DNA of 64,000 nucleotides. Source: Zychaea mexicana (taxonomy: Eukaryota; Mucoromycota; Mucoromycetes; Mucorales; Lichtheimiaceae). The notes below the pieces were generated by a model. That model made no database searches and was not told where the DNA came from. It saw only the letters and a list, made by a program, of their open reading frames with translations. The position numbers and the translations under genes are program-made. The stretch lies in contig NW_026516699.1 of NCBI RefSeq assembly GCF_025766255.1, positions 299,359 to 363,358 on the forward strand. The letters run 5' to 3'. Numbering within the stretch: the first letter of the stretch is position 1; each line of letters begins with the position of its first letter. Positions 32,801 to 43,073 of this stretch are shown here, piece by piece.

Positions 32801-34784
32801 TGGGACAGATGCTTTGCTGAGGCTGCTGAAGTCACTACATCAGCATCAAGGCTTCGTGACCTATTCGCCGTTATCCTTGCGTTCTGTGATATTGTTTCGC
32901 CTGGCGAGCTGTGGATTAGGTATATCGATGCAATTGCTGCCGACTTCCTCGAGCATCGTCGCCGCCAAGTACAGCTTGAATCCGGTCAACAGCACGTCGA
33001 GCTTTCAGATGACGATGTTGCAGCAGCACATTTACGCGCACTAGAGGAATTAGCATCTATGCTACCTCAGTATGGGCGCTCATTGATCGAATTCGCGGAC
33101 ATGCCACAGCTACCAATGTTAGAACAGGAGAATCGCCAGCACGCTTACGATAGACTTTTGGCTCAAGAAACACGATATAATCGCGTTCAGCTCCGTGATG
33201 TCGTAAGGCGTGCAGAAGATGACTTTAACGAGGCACAAACACATGCCTACGATCAAATTATCCAAGCAATTCAAGACAGCCAAAATCCTTCTGTAGCAGT
33301 ACCAGAGCGCGGTCGAGTTTTTTTCCTTGATGGACCAGGTGGCACAGGAAAAACGTTTGTCTATAACGCATTGTTAGCAAACGTTCGAGCTGAGGATGGA
33401 ATTGCCATACCCGTTGCTTCTTCCGGTATTGCTGCAACTCTGCTACGTGGCGGTCGTACAGCACATAGTCGTTTCGGGCTTCCTCTGGATCTCGATAGTG
33501 ACACTGTCTGTTCTATTCGAGTTCAAAGTCCTCAAGCCCGAATACTTCGACAAGCACAACTTATCATCTGGGATGAAGCACCAATGTGCCATAAATTTGC
33601 TTTCGAGGCAGTTGACCGACTGCTCAAGGAAATCATGGCTGTCACTGATCGTCGTTTGCAGCGTATCCCATTCGGTGGAAAGACTATTGTCATTGGTGGC
33701 GACTTTCGTCAAACTTTACCAGTAGTTACTAAAGGCACCAAACCTGACATCCTCGATGCTTCTTTGACTAACTCCTACCTTTTCCGCAACAATATTGTCC
33801 GCGTGCTCCGTCTTACCCAAAATATGCGTGTTCAACAAAGCTCTGATCCAGCAATTGCCCGTGAACTTCAGCAATTCGCCGATTACCTTTTGCGTTTGGG
33901 TGAAGGACGTGAGCCCGGTACATCCATTGCTGGCTCAGACGCTACAACAATCACCTTGCCTCCAGAATCCAGCGACATCACCGCCAGCCTGACAACAGTA
34001 GTTCGCGCAGCTTATTCTGACTTAGAGGAACAGTACACCAGTCGCGACTACATGACAGGCTGTGCTATTTTAGCCCCTTATAATGACGATGTCCGCGCCC
34101 TGAATAATGCTGCACTGAGTATCTTCCCTGGAGAAACGCACGAGTATCTTTCGTCTGACAGAATCGTCGACTCCGAAGCATTTGAGGCAACTCACCCGCC
34201 AGAATACTTACATACGATCACCTTAAGCAATTATCCACCTCACAGACTTTCCCTCAAACGACATCAACCTATCATGCTCCTTCGTAACATCAATCCTCAA
34301 AAGGGTCTTTGCAACGGAACGCGATTGATATGTCGAAATTTTTTACCACATGTTCTTGAGGCTGAAATTGCCCAAGGAGATTTTACAGGTACATATAATC
34401 TGCTTTCAAGTTTTTTTTATTGCGTTGTCAGTACGGTTTTTTTCTTAACACTGTTATTTAGGTGAAATCGTGTACATTCCCCGTATCAGCTTATACTCTA
34501 AGGAAAGTGATCTTCCATTTAAATTGTGCCGTCATCAATTTCCTGTGGTTCCTGCCTTCGCAATGACAATCAACAAGTCGCAAGGTCAAACCCTCAGTAG
34601 AGCAGTACTGTGCTTATTTAAGCCAGTTTTCGCACATGGGCAGCTATATGTAGCATTCTCCCACGTACGCTCACCCCAGAATCTTACAATCTGTCTTCTC
34701 CCTCCCGAACCCCCTACTGCACAATCTGCTCCCACTACGCTTAACATCGTTCACAGAGAAGCTTTGACAACTCTATCTACCTAA
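29841..34784 (+). CDS. Helitron Rep-helicase (HUH nuclease plus Pif1-type helicase), 1536 aa
   Basis: Five exons join in perfect phase: 29841-29885, 29951-30566, 30643-31345, 31465-34388 and 34462-34784 (4611 nt). The protein drives rolling-circle transposition. A CxxC region (RCYSCGARVW) lies in the N-terminal part. The Rep domain follows with FITVTCNPEW, the HUH metal site GLPHAHIIL and the catalytic YLYKYVYKG. The C-terminal SF1B helicase shows Walker A GPGGTGKT near 33340, Walker B IIWDEAPM near 33570, GGDFRQTLPV, and late motifs NKSQGQTL and LYVAFSHVR. There is no stop or frameshift, so the element looks potentially active. The alternative of retained introns is excluded by in-frame stops. 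Confidence 0.93.
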
Positions 34785-35201
34785 CCTCAGTCATATAATA
34801 ACGGCCTTCCTTATCACCTAAAACCCTCTTCGTTCCCTATCAACATTACTATATAGATTTCTTTTCCGTCTCTCTCTTTTTTATTGTACATAACATTACA
34901 CAGAATGCTTTTCATTCAACCTGTGAGATGGTGATAACGAAGTAGGGGTTTCGGGTTTTAGGGTTATCTTGACCATGCTTAAATAGTAATATCGTGTATA
35001 TATTCTGATACAGCCTCTGCTCCAAAACGACTGATTCAGCCTTGCTCTGGGCAGCCACTGGGGGGTTTGGGGGGCTTGCCCCCCAATAAAGGGGGTCTGG
35101 GGGAAGCCCCCAGCGAGCCGCCGAGCCGTAGCTCCGGAGGTGTTGACCCGAAGCGAAGCGGAGGGGCTCAACACCGTAGGTGCGAAGGCGACAAAGGCTC
35201 G
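34785..35201 (+). repeat. Helitron 3' tail with GC-rich palindromes
   Basis: After the stop, AT-rich DNA changes to a GC-rich block at 35056-35190 with nested hairpins (GGGGGGCTTGCCCCCC; GGGGGTCTGGGGGAAGCCCCC). AGCGAAGCGGAGGGGCTCA follows, inside the terminal stem-loop. The last 19-base string also occurs in the mitochondrial-like insert near 37785-37803. Confidence 0.7.
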
Positions 35202-35473
35202 TGTCAGAAATAATAAAAAAAGAGACTTACGATGCTTCCAAAACGTCGATTATTTGTAGAAAAGGTGAGTCGGTTTTTTTTCTGATTTCTACCACCTTTT
35301 GTTCTGCAAGGTAGATCAATGCTTGTTGGGTTTCGTGGACATGATCATCAACACCGTCGGTCTTGGCTTTTCCTTTCAAAACCTATAAAGGATATAGGGG
35401 TGTCAATATTTGTCTCCTTCTCCAATATCCAATTTATTACCACCTTCTTTAATTCTTTTAGTAGCTAGTGCTT

Positions 35474-35911
35474 TCATAGAAAATGGAGCAGGTACAATAA
35501 CTGAACATGTATTTCAGCTAAAACTAAGATTCTTTCTATTAATTTAGGATCTTCTTTTTTAATTTGACTCATAATTTTTCGAGTTTCTTCATTATGCATA
35601 TAACCTTGACTAGAATGAGCAAATTTAAAAATATTATAAATAGGTTTTAATAAATTAATAGAATTAATTTTGAAGTTTCCATCTGGTGGAGGACTACCAG
35701 ATCTTTCAATAGAGTGATAATACATTCTTTCACACATTTCTCTCATTTTTTTTCTTTCTTCATAGTTATGATTCATCATCTCACCTAATCCATAAGTAGC
35801 AAAACCACCAATAGTACCAACAACACATAAAAATTTAGGAGTTGGATACGTTTTTAATTTTAATATGTAATAGAAATGTGAAAAAGCCAACAACATGGGG
35901 ACAATCAGCAA
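35474..35911 (-). CDS. Hypothetical ORF in the mitochondrial-like insert
   Basis: A 145-codon AT-rich frame. The N-terminus is hydrophobic (residues 1-40, two possible membrane segments, with CVVGTIGGFATYGLG). The rest is charged (EERKKMREMCERMYYH, KIMSQIKKEDPKLIERIL) with SGSPPPDGNF between. I do not recognise it. Membrane-anchored small ORFs of this kind occur in fungal mitochondrial plasmids and intron-rich mitochondrial genomes, but that is only analogy. The frame is kept in the second copy (57428-57850). Confidence 0.35.
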   Translation of the reverse strand: MLIVPMLLAFSHFYYILKLKTYPTPKFLCVVGTIGGFATYGLGEMMNHNYEERKKMREMCERMYYHSIERSGSPPPDGNFKINSINLLKPIYNIFKFAHSSQGYMHNEETRKIMSQIKKEDPKLIERILVLAEIHVQLLYLLHFL

Positions 35912-36929
35912 TGGTTAAAAATTATTCTAACATGAATAATTTTGAAGCTATTCAGAGACTAAATAATCTTTTAATTTCAGCTACTTGTTCATCTCCCGCG
36001 GCTTGGTTTACTGATTCCTATAAATAAGATAATTCATTCAGGTATTATAAATAATATTAGATATAAACTTGTATATAACTATATGTAAAAAAAAGAATTT
36101 CCCCTCTCCCCTGGTACCTTGAAAATGGACTTTCTCTTAACCATTTATTAAAATGGTTATCACATATAGTCTCTGAGGAATTATTTTCCTGCTGATAACT
36201 CACTTTATACACTTAAAATTATTACTTCCCCCTTCGGGGGAAACCCGTTATTTCATTAAGAGATTGGAATAATTTTGTATTATAGGACATCTTCTATTAA
36301 ATAGGGAAGGGTGCTTACGATTTCAATCCCAGCTAAAATCCAGATTTGGAAATCTCACTTTGTAACGGCCATGCTTTTTTAACGTTACATGTTCCTGAGA
36401 GACTTGGGTAAACTTCAACTTTGTGCCGTCTTCCTAGACTATTACCATATTGCATTTCTCAATATGAGTTCCCAAGAGGTGTGCTACTTGATATCATCTG
36501 CCATCAACGACATTTGAGGTCTTTCTGTAAAAATCGTTGAGCATTTTCCACCGTTAGCCGGGATTCTGACAGACTGCTCTAGATGAGCTACAAATTTACT
36601 AACTACTTTTTTTCTGCACATTTCTCGACAAAGCAGTCGACCGATCATGCCTGTCACTGTGGCTCGGATCGCAATGAGCCATGTCTAGTGCATTCTCGCA
36701 GTGTTTCAGTAGAATAGGCAACGCATATTTTAACTATGTGTATTTGAATATTACTGCTGCAGCTGTTTGCTAATAAAGCTACAGATAGTTCGTTTTTGTA
36801 AAAACTTTTGTGCCTACGTTCTGTATCTGTGGCTCGAGCACCCATCGTAGGCGGTAGGCGTAATCATAGAGAATGCCCACTTAACCCTATCAACTGCGGT
36901 ACTGTGTACTTACTAATTTTTTGGTGATA

Positions 36930-37130
36930 ATGCAATTTTGCTGAAAAGATTACATACAAACCTCCTCCAATACTCGCTATAGCTACTACCTTGCCACGAT
37001 CACCTGTGCATATGATCAATAGTTCGCCTCCACCAACTTCTCCTGCTGTCGCTGCCCCACCTTTTAGAGCTTCGGGTTTAGAGTGGGGCAGCGCCCTAAC
37101 GGGAGGGTCAGCGGGAGGGAACGTCCTGCA
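36930..37130 (-). pseudogene. Exon-like nuclear fragment within the insert
   Basis: Read on the minus strand, an AG acceptor near 37125 opens a frame with PVRALPHSKPEALKGG, AGEVGGGELLIICTGDRG and KVVAIASIGGG near 36960. Base composition and codons resemble nuclear genes here, unlike the flanking AT-rich parts. Function is not recognised. No start or stop belongs to it. Confidence 0.3.
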
Positions 37131-37194
37131 AATATAATTATCAATGTCATATTAGCAAAAGCATCTAGACCGTAACAGATAATAGAATTTCGGG

Positions 37195-37375
37195 TCTTTG
37201 CTTTGGTAAGTGAGTAGGGCGATCAAAGCGAGCTTTGTTTAGGGTGTACGGTCACATCTTTAGTAGGTAGAGCGAACAAAGCGTGCTTATTTTAGGGTGT
37301 AACAATCACATTTTTAGTAAGTATGATAGAGCGAACACAACGGCCCAGGTTTAGGGTGCAACAATCACACCTTTC
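37195..37375. repeat. Three imperfect direct repeats of about 55 bp
   Basis: TTTAGGGTGT or TTTAGGGTGC starts near 37238, 37291 and 37350. Each is followed by (A/G)CAATCACA-like sequence and preceded by a GAGCGA(A)-AAGCG-like block. The second copy at about 59150-59330 is the same. Confidence 0.6.
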
Positions 37376-37689
37376 ATGATGTCCCAGAATTTCCACCTCA
37401 ACAATTGTCCAATACCCACCTCTAAGATTCTGACCTGTAAATTTTACGAAGAAACTGAACACGATCTGTTCAGTTGCAAGGATTGCCCAGGTATTGGACA
37501 TGAATCGTCTGAGAGTTCAGAGTGCATTAACTCAAGTAGCTGACACAGTAATCAGCTACATAATCTTAATCTGAAAGAGGTATTGCCTTTAGGCATTTTT
37601 AGTGCAGTGACGACAATGACTTCAAGACCAAAATTATAAAAAACACCATTCTCACTCCTGTCAAGCAGAACAAATTTTCAGCATTGTTT

Positions 37690-37835
37690 GAAGGTAAAAG
37701 GGGGGTGGTAGGGGGCATTGCCCCCACCTGGGGTCTGGGGCAGAGCCCCAGTAAACTGGTCCCTGGAGGACAGATGCTAACACGCAGCGAAGCGGAGGGG
37801 CTCACATCGTCCGGAAGCGAAGCGGAGGGACCAGT
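37690..37835. repeat. GC-rich palindromic cluster shared with the Helitron tail
   Basis: The block contains GGGGGCATTGCCCCC, CTGGGGTCTGGGG/CAGAGCCCCAG and two GCGAAGCGGAGGG repeats, enclosed by TAAACTGGTCCCT (37751-37763) and its exact reverse complement near 37819-37831. It sits next to the polymerase fragment and looks like an inserted mobile GC cluster. Confidence 0.6.
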
Positions 37836-37839
37836 TTAT

Positions 37840-38142
37840 AATTTTCAAAGACATCTTTACCTCTATCAAATTGATACTCATATAAAACATTGATTTCATA
37901 ATTAAATTCTTTAGATTGTTTTAATTCTTCAGAAAAATACCATCCTTTCCATGATCCTAAAGGACAATACATTTTTTCATTATCTCTGTAAGGTAAAGTA
38001 GGAATAAATAAATTATCTGTTGTTTTAATTTCAGCATAAACAAACCAAAGTAATCATCTAAATTTGTATTACTACTAAATCTTGGTTTTCCAATAGGCAT
38101 ATCATTTAACATTGAGAAAGGATATAATATTAAATTTTGTGT
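37840..38142 (-). pseudogene. Protein-primed family B DNA polymerase fragment (linear plasmid type)
   Basis: On the minus strand the sequence reads LYPFSMLNDMPIGKPRF, then after a single-base frameshift VYAEIKTTDNLFIPTLPYR, then PLGSWKGWYFSEELKQ and VLYEYQFDRGKDVFEN. This order (SLYP-type motif A with MP.G.P.F, L..P.LP.R, G.W.GWYFSEEL..A) is characteristic of the phi29-like DNA polymerases of fungal linear mitochondrial plasmids. The fragment is about 100 codons of an enzyme usually near 900 aa, so it is a relic. The metal-binding Asp before SLYP is not conserved. The second copy is at about 59794-60096. Confidence 0.7.
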
Positions 38143-38725
38143 TAATCTAATGTTATCTCAAAAACATCTTACTGAACAAGGACGAGATAATATTGAAATA
38201 ATTAAAGCAGGAATGAATAGAAAACGAACATTATATAACTAGGATCATTTAGAAAAATGGTATGATTTATTTTATGATTCAGATGATGATTTAGAATCTG
38301 ATTCTGAATCTGAGGATTCAATTATGGCGGTATAATCTGGAGCTATTTTCAATCTCATTGAGCAGTATTGTTATAACCAAATGATTAATGAGATTTTTGA
38401 TCCTTAACTTAAGATATTGTTGTTTATGAGTGGTCTAAAGGAGCTTTAAAATTTACTAAAGATCCTTCACTTTCAAAAAATCAACCTATAAATATTACTT
38501 TTTAAATAAGGTCATAGTACTTAGTATTATATGGCCCCCTTAATCCACTCAATTACAATATTGTCTGTGTTATAATATATAAGTGGACAAAATATAGATA
38601 ACAACTAATAGATAATAACTAAATAAACTATTACCTAAATTTTTACATAAACTAGGGAATAATAAATTTAAATAATGTTAATTAGTCATTATTTATTTAA
38701 TGAATAGAATAATAACTTACTTAAT

Positions 38726-38880
38726 ATGACAAACATTGATTTATATACTTATTTAAACGAATTAAAACCTGAGTACATTTATTTAAACAGTTCAACTGAA
38801 AAATTAAAAATATTAAAAGAATTAAAATATATTTCTGGAATTTATCTATGGTACAATCCAGGTCAAGGTCAGCGATGCAG
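38726..38880 (+). pseudogene. Truncated GIY-YIG homing endonuclease N-terminus
   Basis: MTNIDLYTYLNELKPEYIYL leads to KELKYISGIYLWYN, matching the start of GIY-YIG domains of fungal mitochondrial intron endonucleases (leader helix, then SGIY and a conserved Asn). The sequence leaves homology directly after the Asn, before the YIG half, and the insert ends at 38896. The second copy is at 60680-60834. Confidence 0.6.
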
Positions 38881-38899
38881 CTATTGGCCTAGGCTAAAT

Positions 38900-40368
38900 C
38901 ACATCCATCCAAATCCATAACTCAACACTTACCTTGATTGTATGATCAAATATGGTATTGGTGCTAGAGTCGAATTCATGAATATGGTGTGGTAGTGTAT
39001 CCAGATTATCCCAATCATCTGCTTTGAAGCAACGTTTCATGTACGTTGACACCCAATCGTGAGCCTTGTCAACGATTCCGCATAAAGAGATACTATTCGT
39101 AAAAAGCATGCATATCCAAACGCTTCAGTGTTAGGGTAGATATAGCATATATATAGAAAAAAACACACTGAAGTATCTGCTCTAATATTTCATCTTGAAG
39201 GGGCCAATTCTGCAACAGGCACAAAGACAAAGCATTCAGACGATCCATGTTTGTCTCCACTTTCTTTAGTAATATTTGATCCTTTTGTTCCGCCTTTGCT
39301 TTCAGAGGTATTGTATTCATCTATTATCAAATAGTGTTGTTAATAAGAATCCTTAACGATGTAGATCACGAAAAAGAAAAATTAGTTAAGGGTTTAACTT
39401 ACCAAATCGAATGCTTTTTGGAAAAGTTGCTGTCGTATCTTCATCATAATGCAATCTTGATCTGCCTTTTCTTCATCATTTTCACCGTTATCTGCTTGAT
39501 GTCTTTCATGTACATCGTCATCAATTTTAGAAGGATTCAGTCCACCACGTTCAGTATAATTATTGTCGTCTTGATAATTAAAGATCTCTCCTACTTCTCC
39601 TTGAGTGGACTAGTCATTTCCTGTCGTTTGGGCGTGCTTGAGCTACTTTCACCAACTTGCTCAATAGATCTTTTAGCCCCCACTAGTTCTTGTGTTTGGT
39701 TTGTCATTTTTTCAAGGGTAGCCACTGCAAAACATTCCTACATAACAACAAATCCAACCAAATGTGAATAACCATAGCTGGGTACACCGAAAACCGCAAG
39801 GTGATCATATACAAACCTCAGCAACAGCTCGCTTTCTCTTCATGGCTTTCTCTTCACTTTCTACCAAGGCCTCGCTGACAACTTGTTCTCGCCAAAAGTG
39901 ATTATTGATTTTGTCCTTGCCAATGGCTAACAGTATAGAGAAAAAAAGCAAGTCAGCGTTTGTTTTGAAACATAAAGATGGACTACACGACTTACTTTTC
40001 AGATCGTTTTTCATTTGTTTTAGTCGTAAGCAGCGGCGGCTTGCCTTGTCTTTCAAAGCTTTCAAAATTATGTTGATGTCGTACGTGAGGTCAAGGTGGG
40101 CGTTCGCTTTTGTAATACCAGGATTCAATTTGACTGCAGCAGCGTCGAAACTTTGGATAGACCACTTTTGCCATTCTGTTTCGATCCAAAACGCTATTGT
40201 GAAATAACATAAATCTTTGAATATAAGTTCTATCACTACCCACAATTCGATAAAAAAAAGCTTACCATGGACACTTAATTCATCTTTTAAACTCTCAAGA
40301 ACTTGAACGTCATTAGGCACTTCTTTTTTCTTTTGCCTGGGATTATTTTGTGCAGAGGCCTGTGTCAT
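38900..40368 (-). pseudogene. 5' exons of the nuclease-like gene in U2
   Basis: The exons are the same as in U1 (start 40368, first splice donor at 40265). Here the exon MNTIPLKAKAEQKDQILLKK (39320 downward) is in frame with its neighbours. The following donor, GTGAGT in U1 and U3, has become GTGTGT in U2 (near 39163-39170), which may weaken splicing. The gene continues across the insertions to 26231. Confidence 0.5.
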
Positions 40369-43073
40369 TTTTAGGATGAAGTTAAAGTAAACTGTTGGGG
40401 CTGCGGAAAAGTTGGGGCTGCGAAGAAGTGTGTCAAATATGCAAGATTTCCTGACCCGTTTAAATCTTAAACCTCGTCGGCGAATTTTATCGAGTCTGCA
40501 AATGTTCCAGAAACATCTTGTAGGGGAAACAAGACAATTGGGTTTCCTCATAAAATAGATTATTAGATGATGCCGATAAAAAGATATAAAAGGTAAGATA
40601 TGATGATAGTGCTGATTATTTTCGAATATGATAAAACAAACATCCATGTAATCGGTTTACTTTTTAAAACCATCAACATCATCTTTATGCGATAACTGTT
40701 GTTGTGTCCAAGAATATTCGTCCGCGGCGTCCTCGGGAGGCGTTCTATACTACGTTTCTTAGCCTGTGGTGCTTTTAGTACTGTAATCGCACAAATCCTT
40801 TTTCCATGCGTTTGATACTTTATTGTGGAATACGCAAATACAAGGGGTTGTGATGGGAAGGGGACGCAGTGACATACGTGTTTGCGACTACATTCGGAAA
40901 GCTAGTAAAAATTACATCGATGACTTTATTGTAATATGATGAACAGAAAAATAAAATGAAATCAGAAAAATTGTTGCTATTGCTTTTATTATGTATATGA
41001 TATCATATTTGCATGACTATAATTATAATTCCGTTTTGAAGTTTGGACTTTATATTACGTCTTAATTTGAACATAGCGGCCAGGGGAAGACATGCTTGTT
41101 CGAGACAGGTCAAAGAAGAATAGGGAGATGAAAACCCTGTGAGTGAGACAGCTAAAAGGTCATGGGGAAGTCGCTTGGGAGCATGTTGTTGGGTTAGCCG
41201 TAGACATGTAATAGAAAGAATAAGGCTGCTTACCTAGCTTGCTGCAGGTAGAGGATTGATCCAGTTGAGGGCCAGGGAGTTGATGGGCGTCGAGTTTTGC
41301 TAATATTATGCACACAACTAGCCATGCCGTTTGCAGCTGTTGGATGCGGCGGACTGGAGTTGGTTTCGATTGCGGGAGCTGATTGAGGAAAGAGGACAAT
41401 GGGTCTGTGGTTTGGGGCGGTGCGGTGTGGAGGCGAGCGTGCATTCGAAGGCAGGCTATTGCATGCAGTGTGTCTGATTCTAGGTCGAAAGAAATTCCTC
41501 GTAAGAATTTCTTGAGACCGTCAGAACAAAATAGGAGATGTTATTATTCTAATCCAGAGAAAGAAAAGACTCGACAGCATCATGAAATTCGTCGTCATTT
41601 GAGAGCAAGAGGAGAAGGGGTGCGGGCCAAATCAGAGGGATAAAGGAATGCTGCCATAGCCAAGAGAAAAACGAACTTTTGTTATAATGACTTGATAGAG
41701 GAAGACGATCTTGATGGAATTGAACGGGCACGTTCCAAAGCAGGAGCCACATCGATTTGAGGTCGGTGAATGGAGACGGGAGGAGTCTATCTGAGCAACA
41801 GACACGAGGTGATGATGTTGTCTTCGCCAAGACGTTTACCATCAGTGTGTAAATGGGTTACCGCTGCGCGCATCGTCTTGAGGGTTGAAGCCTGTAGATT
41901 GTGTTCTTGTCGCATATCCGCCAAGAAGTGCATCAGATTGGCAGACGTGAAAGGTGTATGGGAGACTTGCTTGCGATTAGCCTAAGCCAAGAACCGAAGT
42001 TGCTATTTACGATAGAGCCTATCATATTGGTGTTGTTGTTGGGCAACCTTTTAATTAAGAGATTTTCAACCACTTGTGCATTGAGATTCTTGGTTACCAA
42101 GTTTTGCCGGACAATTGTCAGACGGAAAGCATCCAATTCTACGGTAGTAACGGGTGTGGCGTCCATGGGGAGGTCGTCTGGATGGAATGTGGGGACAGTA
42201 TCCAAGGAGGGCATAGAGTCATTTGATGGTCTCTCTGAAACCAGATGGCGCTCGGCCAGTACGGGACCACCAGCGTGACCAGAGGAAGTTGCTCTTGAAG
42301 AATCTTGTTGATGACTCGAGATATGAGATTCCAGGGTGGATTTACGAAAGGATGATGGAAACTCTTCCATGGGACGGAGAACGCATCCGTGTGGAGAGCA
42401 TCTGGATCCAGTATCCAGGAGACGTACTTTTGCAATAATTTGGTCATCCTGCCTGCAAAGTAGGGGTCGCAATTGGACGGGTCAAGACTGATTTCAATGT
42501 AGTGATGAAGGAAGTGTCGATCAGCCTGAACTTGAGTGCTGGAAGTGCAAAACTCCATATATATATAGCTCTCTAAGATGATGGCACGCAAATTCCTAGA
42601 AGTGCTAGCAACATCTACGTTTTGAGTGATTATTCTTAAAGGTAAAGAGTTCTGTGCCATCACAAAAGAAATCGCTTGGGCTCACATGCTTTAAAGAAAG
42701 CATAATATTTAAAGTGTGGTTGAAAATCGACTTCCCTATATGCCCCTTATCCTTTTCCCTTTTCCCCTTTCTTTTCACTTCTTTCTTCTTCCTTCGATTT
42801 TCTTTTCTCAATTCCTTTTCTGTCTTTTGTTAAATCGCGTCTCTTACTGCCACCCTCTATTGTATATTCTTATTGCACTATTGCTACTTCTTTACTCCTA
42901 TCATATATATTGCTTAGAGCATCTCCAACGGTCGTTCTAAAATTTTTCTAAAATGGAACGCCGCTATCCTAGCAGGACCATAGAATTGGCATGGTTTTTC
43001 CAACGGTCGCGCTATTCTAAAACTGGCTATTGAATTTACTGCTCTGCTCTTTCTACTTCAACCACTCATCACA

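Larger units (their letters stand above)
29665..35201 (+). mobile_element. Autonomous Helitron
   Basis: The uninterrupted unit (57113-57160) reads CAATCTATGTCAG. Here 5537 bp are inserted between A29664 and T35202 without target duplication, as Helitrons do. The 5' end begins TCTATAATA (canonical TC). The 3' end is GGCTCG, not the usual CTRR. A stem of GGTGTTGA/TCAACACC ends about 24 nt from the terminus, acting as the expected 3' hairpin. The element contains one complete Rep-helicase gene. It is present only in U2, so it inserted after the tandem duplication. Confidence 0.85.
35434..38896. mobile_element. 3463-bp mosaic insert with mitochondrial-plasmid-like sequence, copy 1
   Basis: Compared with U1 (CCAATCACATCC at about 15712), this segment is inserted with AAT at 35431-35433 and 38897-38899. 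It lies inside an intron of the nuclease-like gene. Its outer parts are AT-rich, with a DNA-polymerase-B fragment, a truncated GIY-YIG ORF and GC clusters such as CCCCCTTCGGGGG (36230-36245) typical of fungal mitochondrial DNA. The middle (36300-37560) is ordinary base composition and may be nuclear. No terminal inverted repeat is present. An identical-length copy is at 57388-60850. A nuclear insertion of organelle/plasmid DNA is the best reading. Confidence 0.6.
26231..40368 (-). pseudogene. Multi-exon gene with PD-(D/E)xK-like motif, split by three insertions
   Basis: This is the only gene copy here with both ends. The start is at 40368 (MTQASAQNN) and the stop at 26231 after a run of nine Asp codons. 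Its introns and exons are interrupted by the mitochondrial-like insert (inside an intron), the Helitron and the AT-rich transposon. The C-terminal part (26945-26231) has KVDMLVLAHG then SSCEWK, that is D followed by ExK as in restriction-endonuclease-fold nucleases. It continues with KQECKNIHTNACILNQL, an IRLTRKYLVIGRDG strand-rich block and FKKSIQLLYTWK. Just upstream, CIESKAVRETMN and ELNYSIGGV are in different frames, a frameshift shared by both copies. A nuclease fold is inference from motif and order only. Confidence 0.5.

Noticed and set aside
37292..37501. 69-codon minus-strand ORF MSNTWAILATEQ
   Set aside because: Overlaps imperfect direct repeats at its 3' end and has no recognisable domain. 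Kept in both copies only through duplication.
42139..42663. 174-codon ORF that might be a hAT transposase fragment
   Set aside because: It is a chance fusion across the hAT boundary at 42461. The part beyond 42461 has no hAT motif, and the rest is DIRS connector.
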